A stretch of 64,000 nt of DNA from Wurfbainia villosa (Eukaryota > Streptophyta > Magnoliopsida > Zingiberales > Zingiberaceae). The position numbers were made by a program, and so were the translations under genes. The stretch is from NCBI GenBank assembly GCA_025175895.1, contig CM046000.1, positions 34,756,720 through 34,820,719 on the forward strand, written 5' to 3'. The stretch's first letter is position 1; every line of letters starts with the position of its first letter. Below, one piece after another: positions 55,743 to 64,000 of this stretch. The notes under the pieces are model-generated. The model did no database searches. It was not told the DNA's origin and saw only the letters and a list, made by a program, of their open reading frames with translations.

Positions 55743-58484
55743 ATGCAGGCTGCAATTGAAGGTACTCCAATAAGCCAAGGGAGATTGGAAGCCCCACCAG
55801 TTACGACGAATGCCAGGGTATTCTCTCTCACCAAAGAAGATGTGGCAAGTGCCTCTACAGTTGTCATAGGTCAGATATTTATTTTTTGTCAGCATGCTAC
55901 TGTATTATTTGATATTGGGGCAACACACTCGTTTGTCTCTACACCTTTCACGAAGAAGATGGACATGCCACCACAAGCTTTGGATCACAAGTTCTTAATG
56001 ACCCTGCCCTCGGGAGAAGTGATGCCCTCTACTCATATGCTACGAGCCGCACCCATCAGAATCGTAGACAGAGAACTCTATTGTGATCTGATAGTGCTCG
56101 ACATGCAGGATTATGATATCATATTGGGCATGGATTTCTTAAGTAAGTACGGTGCTTCGATCGAGTGCTGTAAAAGAAAAGTGGTCTTCCAGCTGGAGGC
56201 AGGACCTATGTTTGAATTTATTGGAGAGCCAAGGAAAAGAATTGATAAATTTCTATCAGCTCTAAAGGCACACAAGATGTTAGACAGTGAATGCACTGGG
56301 TTTCTAGCACATGTGGTTGATACAAGTCAAGCCGAGGACCAGAAGCTAGAAGATGTCAGAGTTGTATACAACTACCCAGAGGTATTCCCAGATGAACTAC
56401 TAGGGTTAGCCCCTAATAGAGAAATTGAATTTGAGACCGAATTGATTCTTGGTACTAACCCGATCTCTAAAGCACCTTACCGTATGGCACTGGCTGAATT
56501 GAAGGAACTTCAGGGACAGCTACAGGAGTTACTCGACAAGGGACTTATACGCCCAAGTCGCTCTCCATGGGGAGCTCCAGTATTGTTGGTAAAGAAGAAA
56601 GATGGGTCTATGAGAATGTGCATAGACTACCGAGCGCTAAATAATGTGACGATCAAGAATAAATACCCTTTACCACGAATTGACTACCTATTCGACCAGT
56701 TAAAGGGTGCCACCATCTTCTCTAATATTGATCTGAGGTCTGGCTATCACCAAGTGAAAGTGAAACCAGATGATATACCGAAGATGACTTTCCGAACAAG
56801 ATACGGACATTATGAGTTCGTAGTTATGCCTTTCGGAGTGACGAATGCACCTGCTATATTCATGGATATGATGAATCGGGTATTCTCAGCATTCCTCGAC
56901 AAATTTATGATCATTTTCATCGATGATATACTGATATATTCGAGAACCCAAGAAGAGCACGCCGAACACCTGAATATGGTATTGCAGATTCTTCAGGAAA
57001 AGCAGCTGTATGCAAAGTTCTCCAAATGCGAGTTCTGGCTCGATCAAGTATCATTTTTGGGTCACGTTATATCCAAGCACGGAGTGATGGTAGACCCAAT
57101 AAAGATTGAAGTCATGAGTAATCGAACAGCCAAAGAATGCCGCTTTCTCGGACTAGCAAGCTACTACAAGAAGTTTGTAGAGGACTTCTCTAGAATTGCA
57201 GCCCCTATGACAGTTCTCACCAGAAAGAATAAAAAGTATGAATGGATGGACGCCTGCGAGAAGAGTTTCACAGAATTGAAAAGGAGACTGACTAGTGCTC
57301 CAATCCTTACTCTTCCAGAATGTAATGAAGGCTTCAACATGTACAACGACGCTTCCAAGTTGGGACTCAGAGTTGTACTCATGCAGAATGGCAAGGTCGT
57401 TGCCTACGCCTTTAGGCAACTCAAGGAACATGAAAGGAATTATCCCACTCACGATCTAGAGCTAGCAGCCGTGGTCTTTGCTCTCAAAACATGGAGGCAT
57501 TATTTATATGGAGCTCAGTGTAGGATTTATATAGATCACCAGAGTTTGAAATATTTCTTCACACAGAAAGACCTAAACATGAGACAACGCAGATGGCTCG
57601 AGCTCGTCAAGGATTATGACTATGAGATCTTCTACCATCCAGGAAAAGCGAACAAAGTGGCCGATGCACTCAGTAGGAAGTCCTGTGCCACCTTGATGTC
57701 TCTATCGGTATTATCTCGGCCCCTAGAAAGGGAAATTATGCATTACGGAGTTGAAATCATTTTTGGACAACTTTCTACCATGATGATAGCACCGACGCTG
57801 TTTGACAATATATTAGAAAAGCAAGCCCGTGACCCGAGCATTCAAAGGATCAAGCAAGAGGTCCTAGAAGGAAAGGATGATGGATTTCGTATCGCTGACA
57901 GTGGAGTACTATACCTCAGGGATCGCTTATGTATTCTCGACGATCCAGAGTTACGGAAGAGGATATTTGAGGAAGCTCACGGAATCCCCTATGCGATGCA
58001 TCCTGGATCCACCAAGATGTACCAAGATCTGAAAGGGAAGTTTTGGTGGTTCGGTATGAAAAGAGAAGTGGCTCAGTATGTTAGTACCTGCCTGACCTAT
58101 CAGAGGATTAAAGCAGAACACCAGAGACCTGGAGGAATGCTGCAGCCAATCCAAATTCCAGAATGGAAATGGGAGGATATTTCTATGGATATCATCTCAG
58201 GACTACCCAAGACGACGAACGGATATGACGCTATATGGGTGATCGTGGACAGATTGACGAAGTCTGCCCACTTCTTAGCAATCAAGATGACCTACTCGAC
58301 TGAGCAACTGGCTCAATTATATGCTAGGGAAATTATCAGATTACATGGGATTTCTAAGACCATCATTTCTGATAGAGATGGTCTCTTTATTTCCCATTTA
58401 TGGGAATGTGTTCAGAAGGCCCTTGGCACGGTTATTATTCAAGATCGCGCCTTTCATCCTCGAATCGAGATGCAGAAAGGGTGA
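55743..58484 (+). CDS. Tekay pol reading frame, 913 residues (protease, RT, RNase H, integrase core)
   Basis: The protease active site is LFDIGATHSFV (Asp57; usually DSGA). RT covers about residues 270-450, with WGAPVLLVKKKDGSMRMCID and the catalytic FIDD at 392-395. RNase H has Asp536 (NDAS), Asp599 and VADALSR near 641. Integrase has His753 (MHPG) and CLTYQ at 783-787, where the last finger Cys is Tyr786 (CLTCQ in the copy at 1-2412); the catalytic residues include Asp816 (SMDIISG) and Asp877 (SDRDG). A short in-frame loss lies before RFLGLASYYKKF (about 460-467). The first ATG is arbitrary, since a stop at 55681 cuts it from gag. The frame is lost after FHPR at 58484. Large but not a functional polyprotein. 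Confidence 0.9.
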   Translation: MQAAIEGTPISQGRLEAPPVTTNARVFSLTKEDVASASTVVIGQIFIFCQHATVLFDIGATHSFVSTPFTKKMDMPPQALDHKFLMTLPSGEVMPSTHMLRAAPIRIVDRELYCDLIVLDMQDYDIILGMDFLSKYGASIECCKRKVVFQLEAGPMFEFIGEPRKRIDKFLSALKAHKMLDSECTGFLAHVVDTSQAEDQKLEDVRVVYNYPEVFPDELLGLAPNREIEFETELILGTNPISKAPYRMALAELKELQGQLQELLDKGLIRPSRSPWGAPVLLVKKKDGSMRMCIDYRALNNVTIKNKYPLPRIDYLFDQLKGATIFSNIDLRSGYHQVKVKPDDIPKMTFRTRYGHYEFVVMPFGVTNAPAIFMDMMNRVFSAFLDKFMIIFIDDILIYSRTQEEHAEHLNMVLQILQEKQLYAKFSKCEFWLDQVSFLGHVISKHGVMVDPIKIEVMSNRTAKECRFLGLASYYKKFVEDFSRIAAPMTVLTRKNKKYEWMDACEKSFTELKRRLTSAPILTLPECNEGFNMYNDASKLGLRVVLMQNGKVVAYAFRQLKEHERNYPTHDLELAAVVFALKTWRHYLYGAQCRIYIDHQSLKYFFTQKDLNMRQRRWLELVKDYDYEIFYHPGKANKVADALSRKSCATLMSLSVLSRPLEREIMHYGVEIIFGQLSTMMIAPTLFDNILEKQARDPSIQRIKQEVLEGKDDGFRIADSGVLYLRDRLCILDDPELRKRIFEEAHGIPYAMHPGSTKMYQDLKGKFWWFGMKREVAQYVSTCLTYQRIKAEHQRPGGMLQPIQIPEWKWEDISMDIISGLPKTTNGYDAIWVIVDRLTKSAHFLAIKMTYSTEQLAQLYAREIIRLHGISKTIISDRDGLFISHLWECVQKALGTVIIQDRAFHPRIEMQKG

Positions 58485-59223
58485 ACCAAGTATTGGAGGA
58501 TATGTTATGAGCTTGCGCCTTGGATTTCAAAGGGAGCTGGTGCCGATACTTATGCTTGGCAGAATTCACCTACAATAATAGCTACCAAGCTACTATTGGA
58601 ATGGCGCCCTACGAGGCTCTATATGGGAGGAGATGTAGATCTCCTATATGATGGTACGAGAGTGGTGAAAAGAAGGAGATGGGACTCCAAATAGACTTCA
58701 TAGACGACACCACCTGAGCTATACAAAATATCTGCCAAAGAATTGAAACTACTCAGAGCCGGCAAAAGAGCTATGTGGATATGCGGCATAGACCGTTGGA
58801 ATTCGAAGTCAGGGATCTGGTATTCCTCAAAGTAGCCCCTATGAAGGGAGTGATGAGATTCGGAAGGAAGGGTAAGCTGAGTCCGCGCTATGTGGGACCG
58901 TATCCATACTGAAGAGAGTCGGCAAGGTAGCTTACAAGTTAGAGCTGCCTCAAGAGATGTCGGCTATTCACAACATGTTCCACATTTCGATGCTCAAGAA
59001 GTGCATTTCCAGTATAGACCAAGTTATTGAGTCACAAACAGTGCAAGTTCAAGAGGACTTGAGTTATGAAAGTCGGCCTATCCAGATACTAGACCGAGAA
59101 GTCAAAAGACTAAGGAATAAAGAGGTGCCCTTAGTGAAGGTCCTATGGTAAAATCAACGGTACGAAGAAGCCACCTGGGAACGCGAGGAGGACATGTAAC
59201 AAAAGTATCCAGAGTTGTTCTAA
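58485..59223 (+). pseudogene. Tekay integrase C-terminus and chromodomain
   Basis: After the frameshift, matches to the 4-477 region recur in other frames (AEFTYNNSYQ-, GMAPYEALYG-like and FLKVAPMKGVMRFGRKG text). From 58957 one frame reads HNMFHISMLKKC, then PLVKVLW, then NQRYEEATWEREEDM and QKYPELF. This is a Tekay-type chromodomain, which in chromoviruses directs integration to heterochromatin. Two in-frame TAA codons break it (after VLW near 59151, and after EEDM near 59197). It ends in the usual phrase ctaagtttcgaggacaaaac before the LTR. Confidence 0.88.
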
Positions 59224-59259
59224 GTTTCGAGGACAAAACCTTTAAAAGGTATGAAGAAT

Positions 59260-61859
59260 TGTAATGCCTGTAAAATTTCTAGAAAATTTTACAAGAATTT
59301 TTGCATGATTATAATGGGCTTTTATGTGAGCTCTTTCAAAAATAAAGGAAAATAGAGCCAAAAAAGGATGCATGACCCAGGGTTTGAACCCTGAACCTCC
59401 AAATAGTTAACTAAATCTTAGGATGCATCTGATAACTAGAAGCCCAGCAGGGTTGTGCTATTAGAAGGTTTGGGAAATGATAGATAATGGTAGGGAAGGC
59501 TAAGGGACACCTTCAAGTGAATAAATAGGAGTATGAGAAGACAAGAGAACCACAACATGTTATTCTATTCTTCTCTTCTTCTTCTCCACCGAAACCTCCT
59601 CATCCCTTTCTTCCATTTTCGAAAACCTCAAGAAGCAAGAAAGCAAAGAGCTCTTGTCTTGACACCACCTAGGGTATAACCTTATACTAAACAAGCGAAA
59701 GGATGTAAGTATCCCCTCACTTGCAGTACAAGTTGTTTCGATGGTTGATTTCTTAAAAATCCTCTTTGAAACTTTCGGCCAAGACCCCCTTCATGCTTCT
59801 AATGGTCTTCCATGCCATGATCTATATGTTTCCATGCCATGTTTTGTATGTATATGAAGATAACATGTTGATAGATAGGCTTGATTGAGTGTTTGATTCC
59901 AAAGCCCTCCTTGAAGTTTCGGCCAAGTCCTATTTATGCTCCTAATGGTCTTCCATGCCATGATCTATATGTTTCCATGCCATGTTTTGTATGTATATGA
60001 AGATAACATGTTGATAGATAGGCTTCATTGAGTGTTTGATTCCAAAGCCCTCCTTGAAGTTTCGGCCAAGTCCTATTTATGCTCCTAATGGTCTTCCATG
60101 TCATGATCTATATGTAATTGATGTTAACATGTTGTTAGTTAGACCTTGTACAAGTTGTTTAGGGTTTGAATTTTTGTTAGAACCCCCATGAAGTTTCGGC
60201 CAACCCATGTTATGCTTGTTAATGATGTTTCATGCCATGCTATATATGTATATGATGTTAGGTAGACCTTGTACAAGTTGTTTTAGTGGTTGAATTCTTG
60301 AGAACACTCCCTTAGGGTTTCGGCCAACCCATGTTCATGCCCTCTAATAATCCTCCATGCCATGCTACATGTATATAAGATGTTAATATGATGTTAGTTA
60401 GGCTTTGTGTAAGTTGTGGAGCATTTGAATCCCTAAAATCCTCCATTAGGGTTTCGGCCAAACCATGTTTGGTCTACCAATGTTTTCCCCTTGTCATGTT
60501 TTATATTTATATGATGTTAACATGTTGATAGTTAGACTTTATGATAGCATGGTTTGTTTATGCCACTACCTTATGTCCATGTTAATTGTATGAATGTATG
60601 ATTATGTTATGCTCATTGCATCATGATGAACAAGTATGTATGATGAAATGCCTAAGAGATGCTTCCCTATGAATGGGGACAAAGAGCACTCTTTATGTGA
60701 TGAAAAGGAACATGATATGTTATGAAAAGGAACATGATAAGTTATGATAAAGAATATGATATGTTATGATAAGGAACATGATATGTTATGATAAGGAACA
60801 TGATATGCTATTTTACTTTTTTGCATGGCTTGTATTAGACCCTAGCAAGGTCCAAGGGATGGGCTCCTACATGCCCCTAGGTCGACGGACATAGTACAAA
60901 CCTAGTACGGGATGGGCTCATAAGTTGCCCTAGGCCGACGGTCGTAGTACGGGCCTAGGATGGACTTCTATGTTATGTTTCACCTAGGTCGACGGTCGTA
61001 GTACGGACCTAGTACCCTAGTAGGTTCGGGATTAGCTACCTCGGGTCTATTTAGGGATGCGCACAAAGATGAAGATGTATGTGGTACAATGCTGGGCCCA
61101 ATATGTTGAGATTATGGTTAAGTACCTATAAAATATATGTTTTCAAAGAACATCTTGCATATACCCATTTCATGTCTATGTGATTATGATATTTATATGA
61201 ATGCTATGTTTATATGTTCTTAATGATCATGTAACTACTTTTATATGAATGCTATGTTTATAGGTTCTTAATTGGTCATGTCACTACCTTTATATGAATG
61301 GTATGCTTATATGTTCTTAAATGATCATGTCACTACTTTTATATGAATGCTATGCCTATATGTTGTCTAGATGAACATGTCACTACTCTATGTTTAATGC
61401 TTGATGTATGACTTTTGTGAGTAGGAAAGGATCTTACTAAGCCTATGTGCTTATAGTTTCATGTTCCCTTGTACTACAGATAAGGGTAAAGAATGGCTAA
61501 ACTAAAGGGAGCAGCAGGAGGGGCAAAGTGTGTGTGGTAGTGGCATGGTGGAAGAGATTTGTTTATGTTCCAAGACTTATGCATGTTTTTCCCTTTAAGT
61601 TTATGTTCCAAGACTTATGCATGTTTTCCCTTTAAGTTCTGCATGTTAGTTGTTAAGAGTCGAACTCTACTTGATGTTGATGGTTGCTACTTAGTGTCCT
61701 TATGAAATGATTATGCATGCGCCATGTTTCATGCTTTATGTTTTTAAAAAGAAAAAAAAGAGAAGTTTAAAGTCTTCCGCTATAAATGCATGTATGTATG
61801 ATCGCATTGCGCCGCCATTCCAACCCTATAGATTACGAGGAAAAAGGGCGGGCGTGACA
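59260..61859 (+). repeat. Tekay B2 3' LTR
   Basis: It runs TGTAATGCCTGTAAAATTTC to GGGCGGGCGTGACA and carries the same internal arrays as the 5' LTR. Its start differs from the 5' LTR by C/T and T/C changes. A purine-rich stretch aaaaggtatgaagaat (59244-59259) is at the polypurine-tract position. Confidence 0.93.
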
Positions 61860-62007
61860 CGTGTGACACCACACACTATGTTATCTACAATGTAATGTAT
61901 CAGACAATATGCATAATCATAAATATGCAAACAATGATCATGTGATTCTTATTTCAAAAATAAAGATGTTCATACAAAAGTTAGACTTTTCAGTATACAT
62001 CCCAACA

Positions 62008-62724
62008 ATCTCTCACTTATACGAAAAGACTATGCTGTCCTCATACTACCATACATCTGATTCCCATTCCCTCCACATGCCTATCAAAAGCTCTCGCTAG
62101 AAGGGCCTTAGTGTAAGATCTTCCTGGTTATCCTCTGATGCAATCTTGGCTACAACAACTTCTCCTAGCTTTACGATTTCTCGTATCAGGTGGTACTTGC
62201 GCTCTATATGTTTACTTGCCTTATGGGCTCGTGGTTCCTTCGAGTTTGCAACTGCACTACTGTTATCACAATAAATTGTGATAGTTCTGGGCAAACCAGG
62301 AATCACATCCAAGTCCATCAAAAAATTCCTGAGCCATACAACTTCTTTGGCTACCTCAGAGACTTCCACATACTCAACTTCCATGGTGGAATCCACCACG
62401 CATTTCTGCTTGACACTTCTCCATACAATGACTCCACCTCCTAAAGCAAACACAAAACCCGAGGTAGACTTATTGTTATCCTTATTTGATTGGAAGTCAG
62501 AATCTGTGTAACCCACAGGGAGTAATTGATCTGCCTGGTATACTAGCACATAATCCCTAGTTCTTCTCAGGTACTTCAATATATGCTTTACCGCAGTCTA
62601 GTGTCCCTGTCTTGGATTACTTTGATATCTGCTAACCATGCCCACGACAAAGCAGATATCCGACCTCGTACATAGCATAGCATACATGAGGCTTCCTACC
62701 GTCGAAGCATAAGGAACCACCTTC
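62008..62724 (-). pseudogene. Copia A second internal region: RNase H and RT end
   Basis: The minus-strand frame 62579-62097 (160 residues) is an uninterrupted RNase H: VGYTDSDFQSNKDNNKSTSG, FALGGGVIVWRSVKQKC, DSTMEVEYVEVSEVAKEVVW and IYCDNSSAVANSKEPRAHK, ending in HLIREIV-type sequence. The catalytic Asp, Glu and Asp are present. Upstream, the RT thumb (TRSDICFVVGMVSRYQSNP) meets a stop where GHW reads GH-stop. The copy is cut at 62725 by an LTR. This RNase H is better preserved than the one at 36669-36980. Confidence 0.86.
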
Positions 62725-64000
62725 TGTTAGTAATATATAAGAGATGTCCTAAGGCAATCGCCTTATGTATGAACCATTTATATGATAAATGAAGATTCAC
62801 TATTTGAGTATACATGTTTAATGTATTTGATTGGATCTTAAACTCATTTACTGAATGTCCACGATACGATTCACGGCATGAGAGAATTTGTGATTGGATC
62901 ACAACTAGTGAGTATCTCTACATGTGTAATTGTGATGTATCGGAATAATCCTAGTCGATGAATTGATGGATTTGGACACCATCAATTGCCGAGACTAGCA
63001 CGAGGTATACTCCTTGGTGTATCCAAGCAGCTGATTCTCACTGGCTGGAGACATTGTGATGTCCGGAGTTAATCGTGGATGCTAGTTATGGTAACTAGTT
63101 CATTGGAGTGACCAACCGTAAGACTTCATATGGTTCTCTGCATATATAGATATGTCAATGAAGTTCTTACTGTGGCTTAAGTGCGATATTCCTTTGACTT
63201 GCAGTATTCAAGTCATCTTGATCATGGAGACTTATGCTTTGACATCTTAAGCAAACATCTCTAAGGAGATGAGGACCCGGGATGATTGGGTATAAGTCGA
63301 AGTGATCGAAGGTGTTTGAATAGCCTATAAAGGATTCACCACTCCTTGCGAGGAGATGTATACCCATGGCCTCTCGTCGGATTGTTACTAAAGTCTTTGG
63401 CCAAAGCATTACATGTTTAGAGTAAGGTACTCTTCGATACATGTGGAGTAACTAGAATCCGTAGGACGAGGAAATGATACTTGGGCTACGTGTGACGTAG
63501 TCGACTAGTGAGGGACACAATAGACCATGTCACTGAACCAAGTGGGTATAAGATGAGTGAAGGGAATGGGGCACGATTCATTCGAGCTCTGAAGGGTTTG
63601 AAATAGTTACGGATCAACCGTTGATCTTTTGTTAATTGGGGATCATGATGTACTACTAGGTGCCACTCATGATCGTTCTATAATTAATGGTTAATTATAG
63701 GCGGCCAACATAAACCGAGAACCTATTTGGTCACACGCGACAATGAGTGTAATCCAAAGGATTTAAAGCGAGCTTGAGAATGAGATTCTCGGAGAGAAAC
63801 TATGTTTGGTTGGACCAAACATAAGCGAGCATGAAATTGTTTGATGCAATGGAAGCGTGGATGGGCCGTGTCTTATGAAGACATAATGGATGGACCAAAA
63901 TGGTTTGGTTCTAATCCAATGGATGAGAATAAACCAAAGGGTTTGGTTTATATTAAGCGAATGAACCAAAGGTTGGTTCGTTCGTTTTAACTTAAAATAA
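62725..64000 (+). mobile_element. Family F LTR, second copy, runs off the right edge
   Basis: It starts TGTTAGTAATATATAAGAG after CCTTC (62720-62724) and follows the solo LTR at 24894-27092 closely for its whole visible length (to the homologue of about 26165). Whether it is a solo LTR or the left LTR of a full element cannot be seen. Confidence 0.88.

Larger units (their letters stand above)
51886..61859 (+). mobile_element. Complete Tekay-type chromovirus B2
   Basis: It has two LTRs (51886-54487, 59260-61859), a primer site, gag, protease, RT, RNase H, integrase and chromodomain. The flanks CGTGC (51881-51885) and CGTGT (61860-61864) differ by one transition; the homologous empty site near 36479 reads cccgtgtgac. 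The LTRs are 2602 and 2600 bp and look a few percent different. Gag and the integrase end are broken, so it is recently but fully inactivated unless helped in trans. Confidence 0.94.
50252..62007 (-). repeat. Copia A LTR 2 (shared), split by a Tekay element
   Basis: Segments 50252-51885 and 61865-62007 together give 1777 bp, against 1778 bp for LTR 1. It runs TGAAGGTCCGAAGCTTCGC to TACATCCCAACA. A minus-strand TATA box is at 51043-51052. It is the 5' LTR of the first internal region and abuts the 3' end of the second. Confidence 0.9.
32758..64000 (-). mobile_element. Angela/Tork-like copia array A: LTR-internal-LTR-internal (open at right)
   Basis: LTR 1 (32758-34535), first internal region (34536-50251, with three nested elements), LTR 2 (50252-62007, with one nested element) and the start of a second internal region (62008-62724) follow one another in the same orientation. 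The second internal region abuts LTR 2 exactly where the first abuts LTR 1, so LTR 2 is shared. The pol order (integrase before RT), the YVDD motif and the gag NKLTGPNYVDWKRNL signature show Ty1/copia. The clade call rests on LTR length and is tentative. The left flank is TTTGA. Confidence 0.85.

Noticed and set aside
55743..58484. Possible integrated pararetrovirus, because of a gypsy-like RT
   Set aside because: It has integrase, a chromodomain, flanking LTRs and a target duplication, and no movement or coat protein of the virus type.

Overview
This window is intergenic nuclear DNA from a flowering plant, and I can support no host gene in it. Almost every base belongs to long terminal repeat (LTR) retrotransposons inserted into one another. 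The plant origin is inferred from the families present: Tekay-type chromovirus with a C-terminal chromodomain, Athila-type Ty3 with a tRNA-Asp-like primer site, SIRE-type Ty1/copia with an initiator-Met primer site and AAAAAGGGGGAGAT polypurine tract, and an Angela/Tork-like copia. The species cannot be named from the sequence. Most coding regions carry stops and frameshifts. The one clear exception is an intact 581-residue gag at 45780-47525.

Layout. (1) 1-5679: left-truncated, minus-strand Tekay element with its 5' LTR; gag and protease are deleted. (2) 5680-6927: remnant of a plus-strand Athila-like element, split by the next insertion. (3) From 6928: a minus-strand, gag-only SIRE-like element (E). 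Its 3' LTR (6928-7459, 16676-16785, 18617-19077) is split by a 9.2-kb LTR-internal-LTR-internal-LTR array of a related gag-only family (D, 7460-16675, target duplication TTATC) and by a solo copia LTR (16786-18616). Its interior (19078-19471, 29651-32353) is split by a polymerase-less Athila-like element (G, 19472-29650), which itself holds a solo LTR (24894-27092, duplication CTGCT). E's 5' LTR starts at 32354 and is cut at 32757.

(4) 32758-64000: a minus-strand copia array (A), LTR-internal-LTR-internal, inserted in E's 5' LTR and running past the window end. Its first internal region carries a solo LTR of its own family (34692-36624), a solo Tekay LTR in reverse transcriptase (37794-41085, CGGAT) and a complete gag-only SIRE-like element (C, 44605-50081, CCAAT). 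Its middle LTR (50252-62007) carries a complete plus-strand Tekay element (51886-61859, CGTGC/CGTGT). Its second internal region is cut at 62725 by another copy of the solo-LTR family seen at 24894.

The insertion order follows from the breaks: Athila-like remnant, then E, then D, G and A, then the elements inside those. The most notable observations are: two arrays in which one LTR is shared by two internal regions, one of them bounded by a perfect target duplication; three gag-only SIRE-like families that all end at the same gag C-terminal motif; a CAGTCGACTG palindrome shared by the LTRs of those families, upstream of their TATA boxes; and one LTR pair that is near-identical except for a GC-rich core full of small indels. 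I found no CRISPR, operon, tRNA, rRNA or bacterial-type system.
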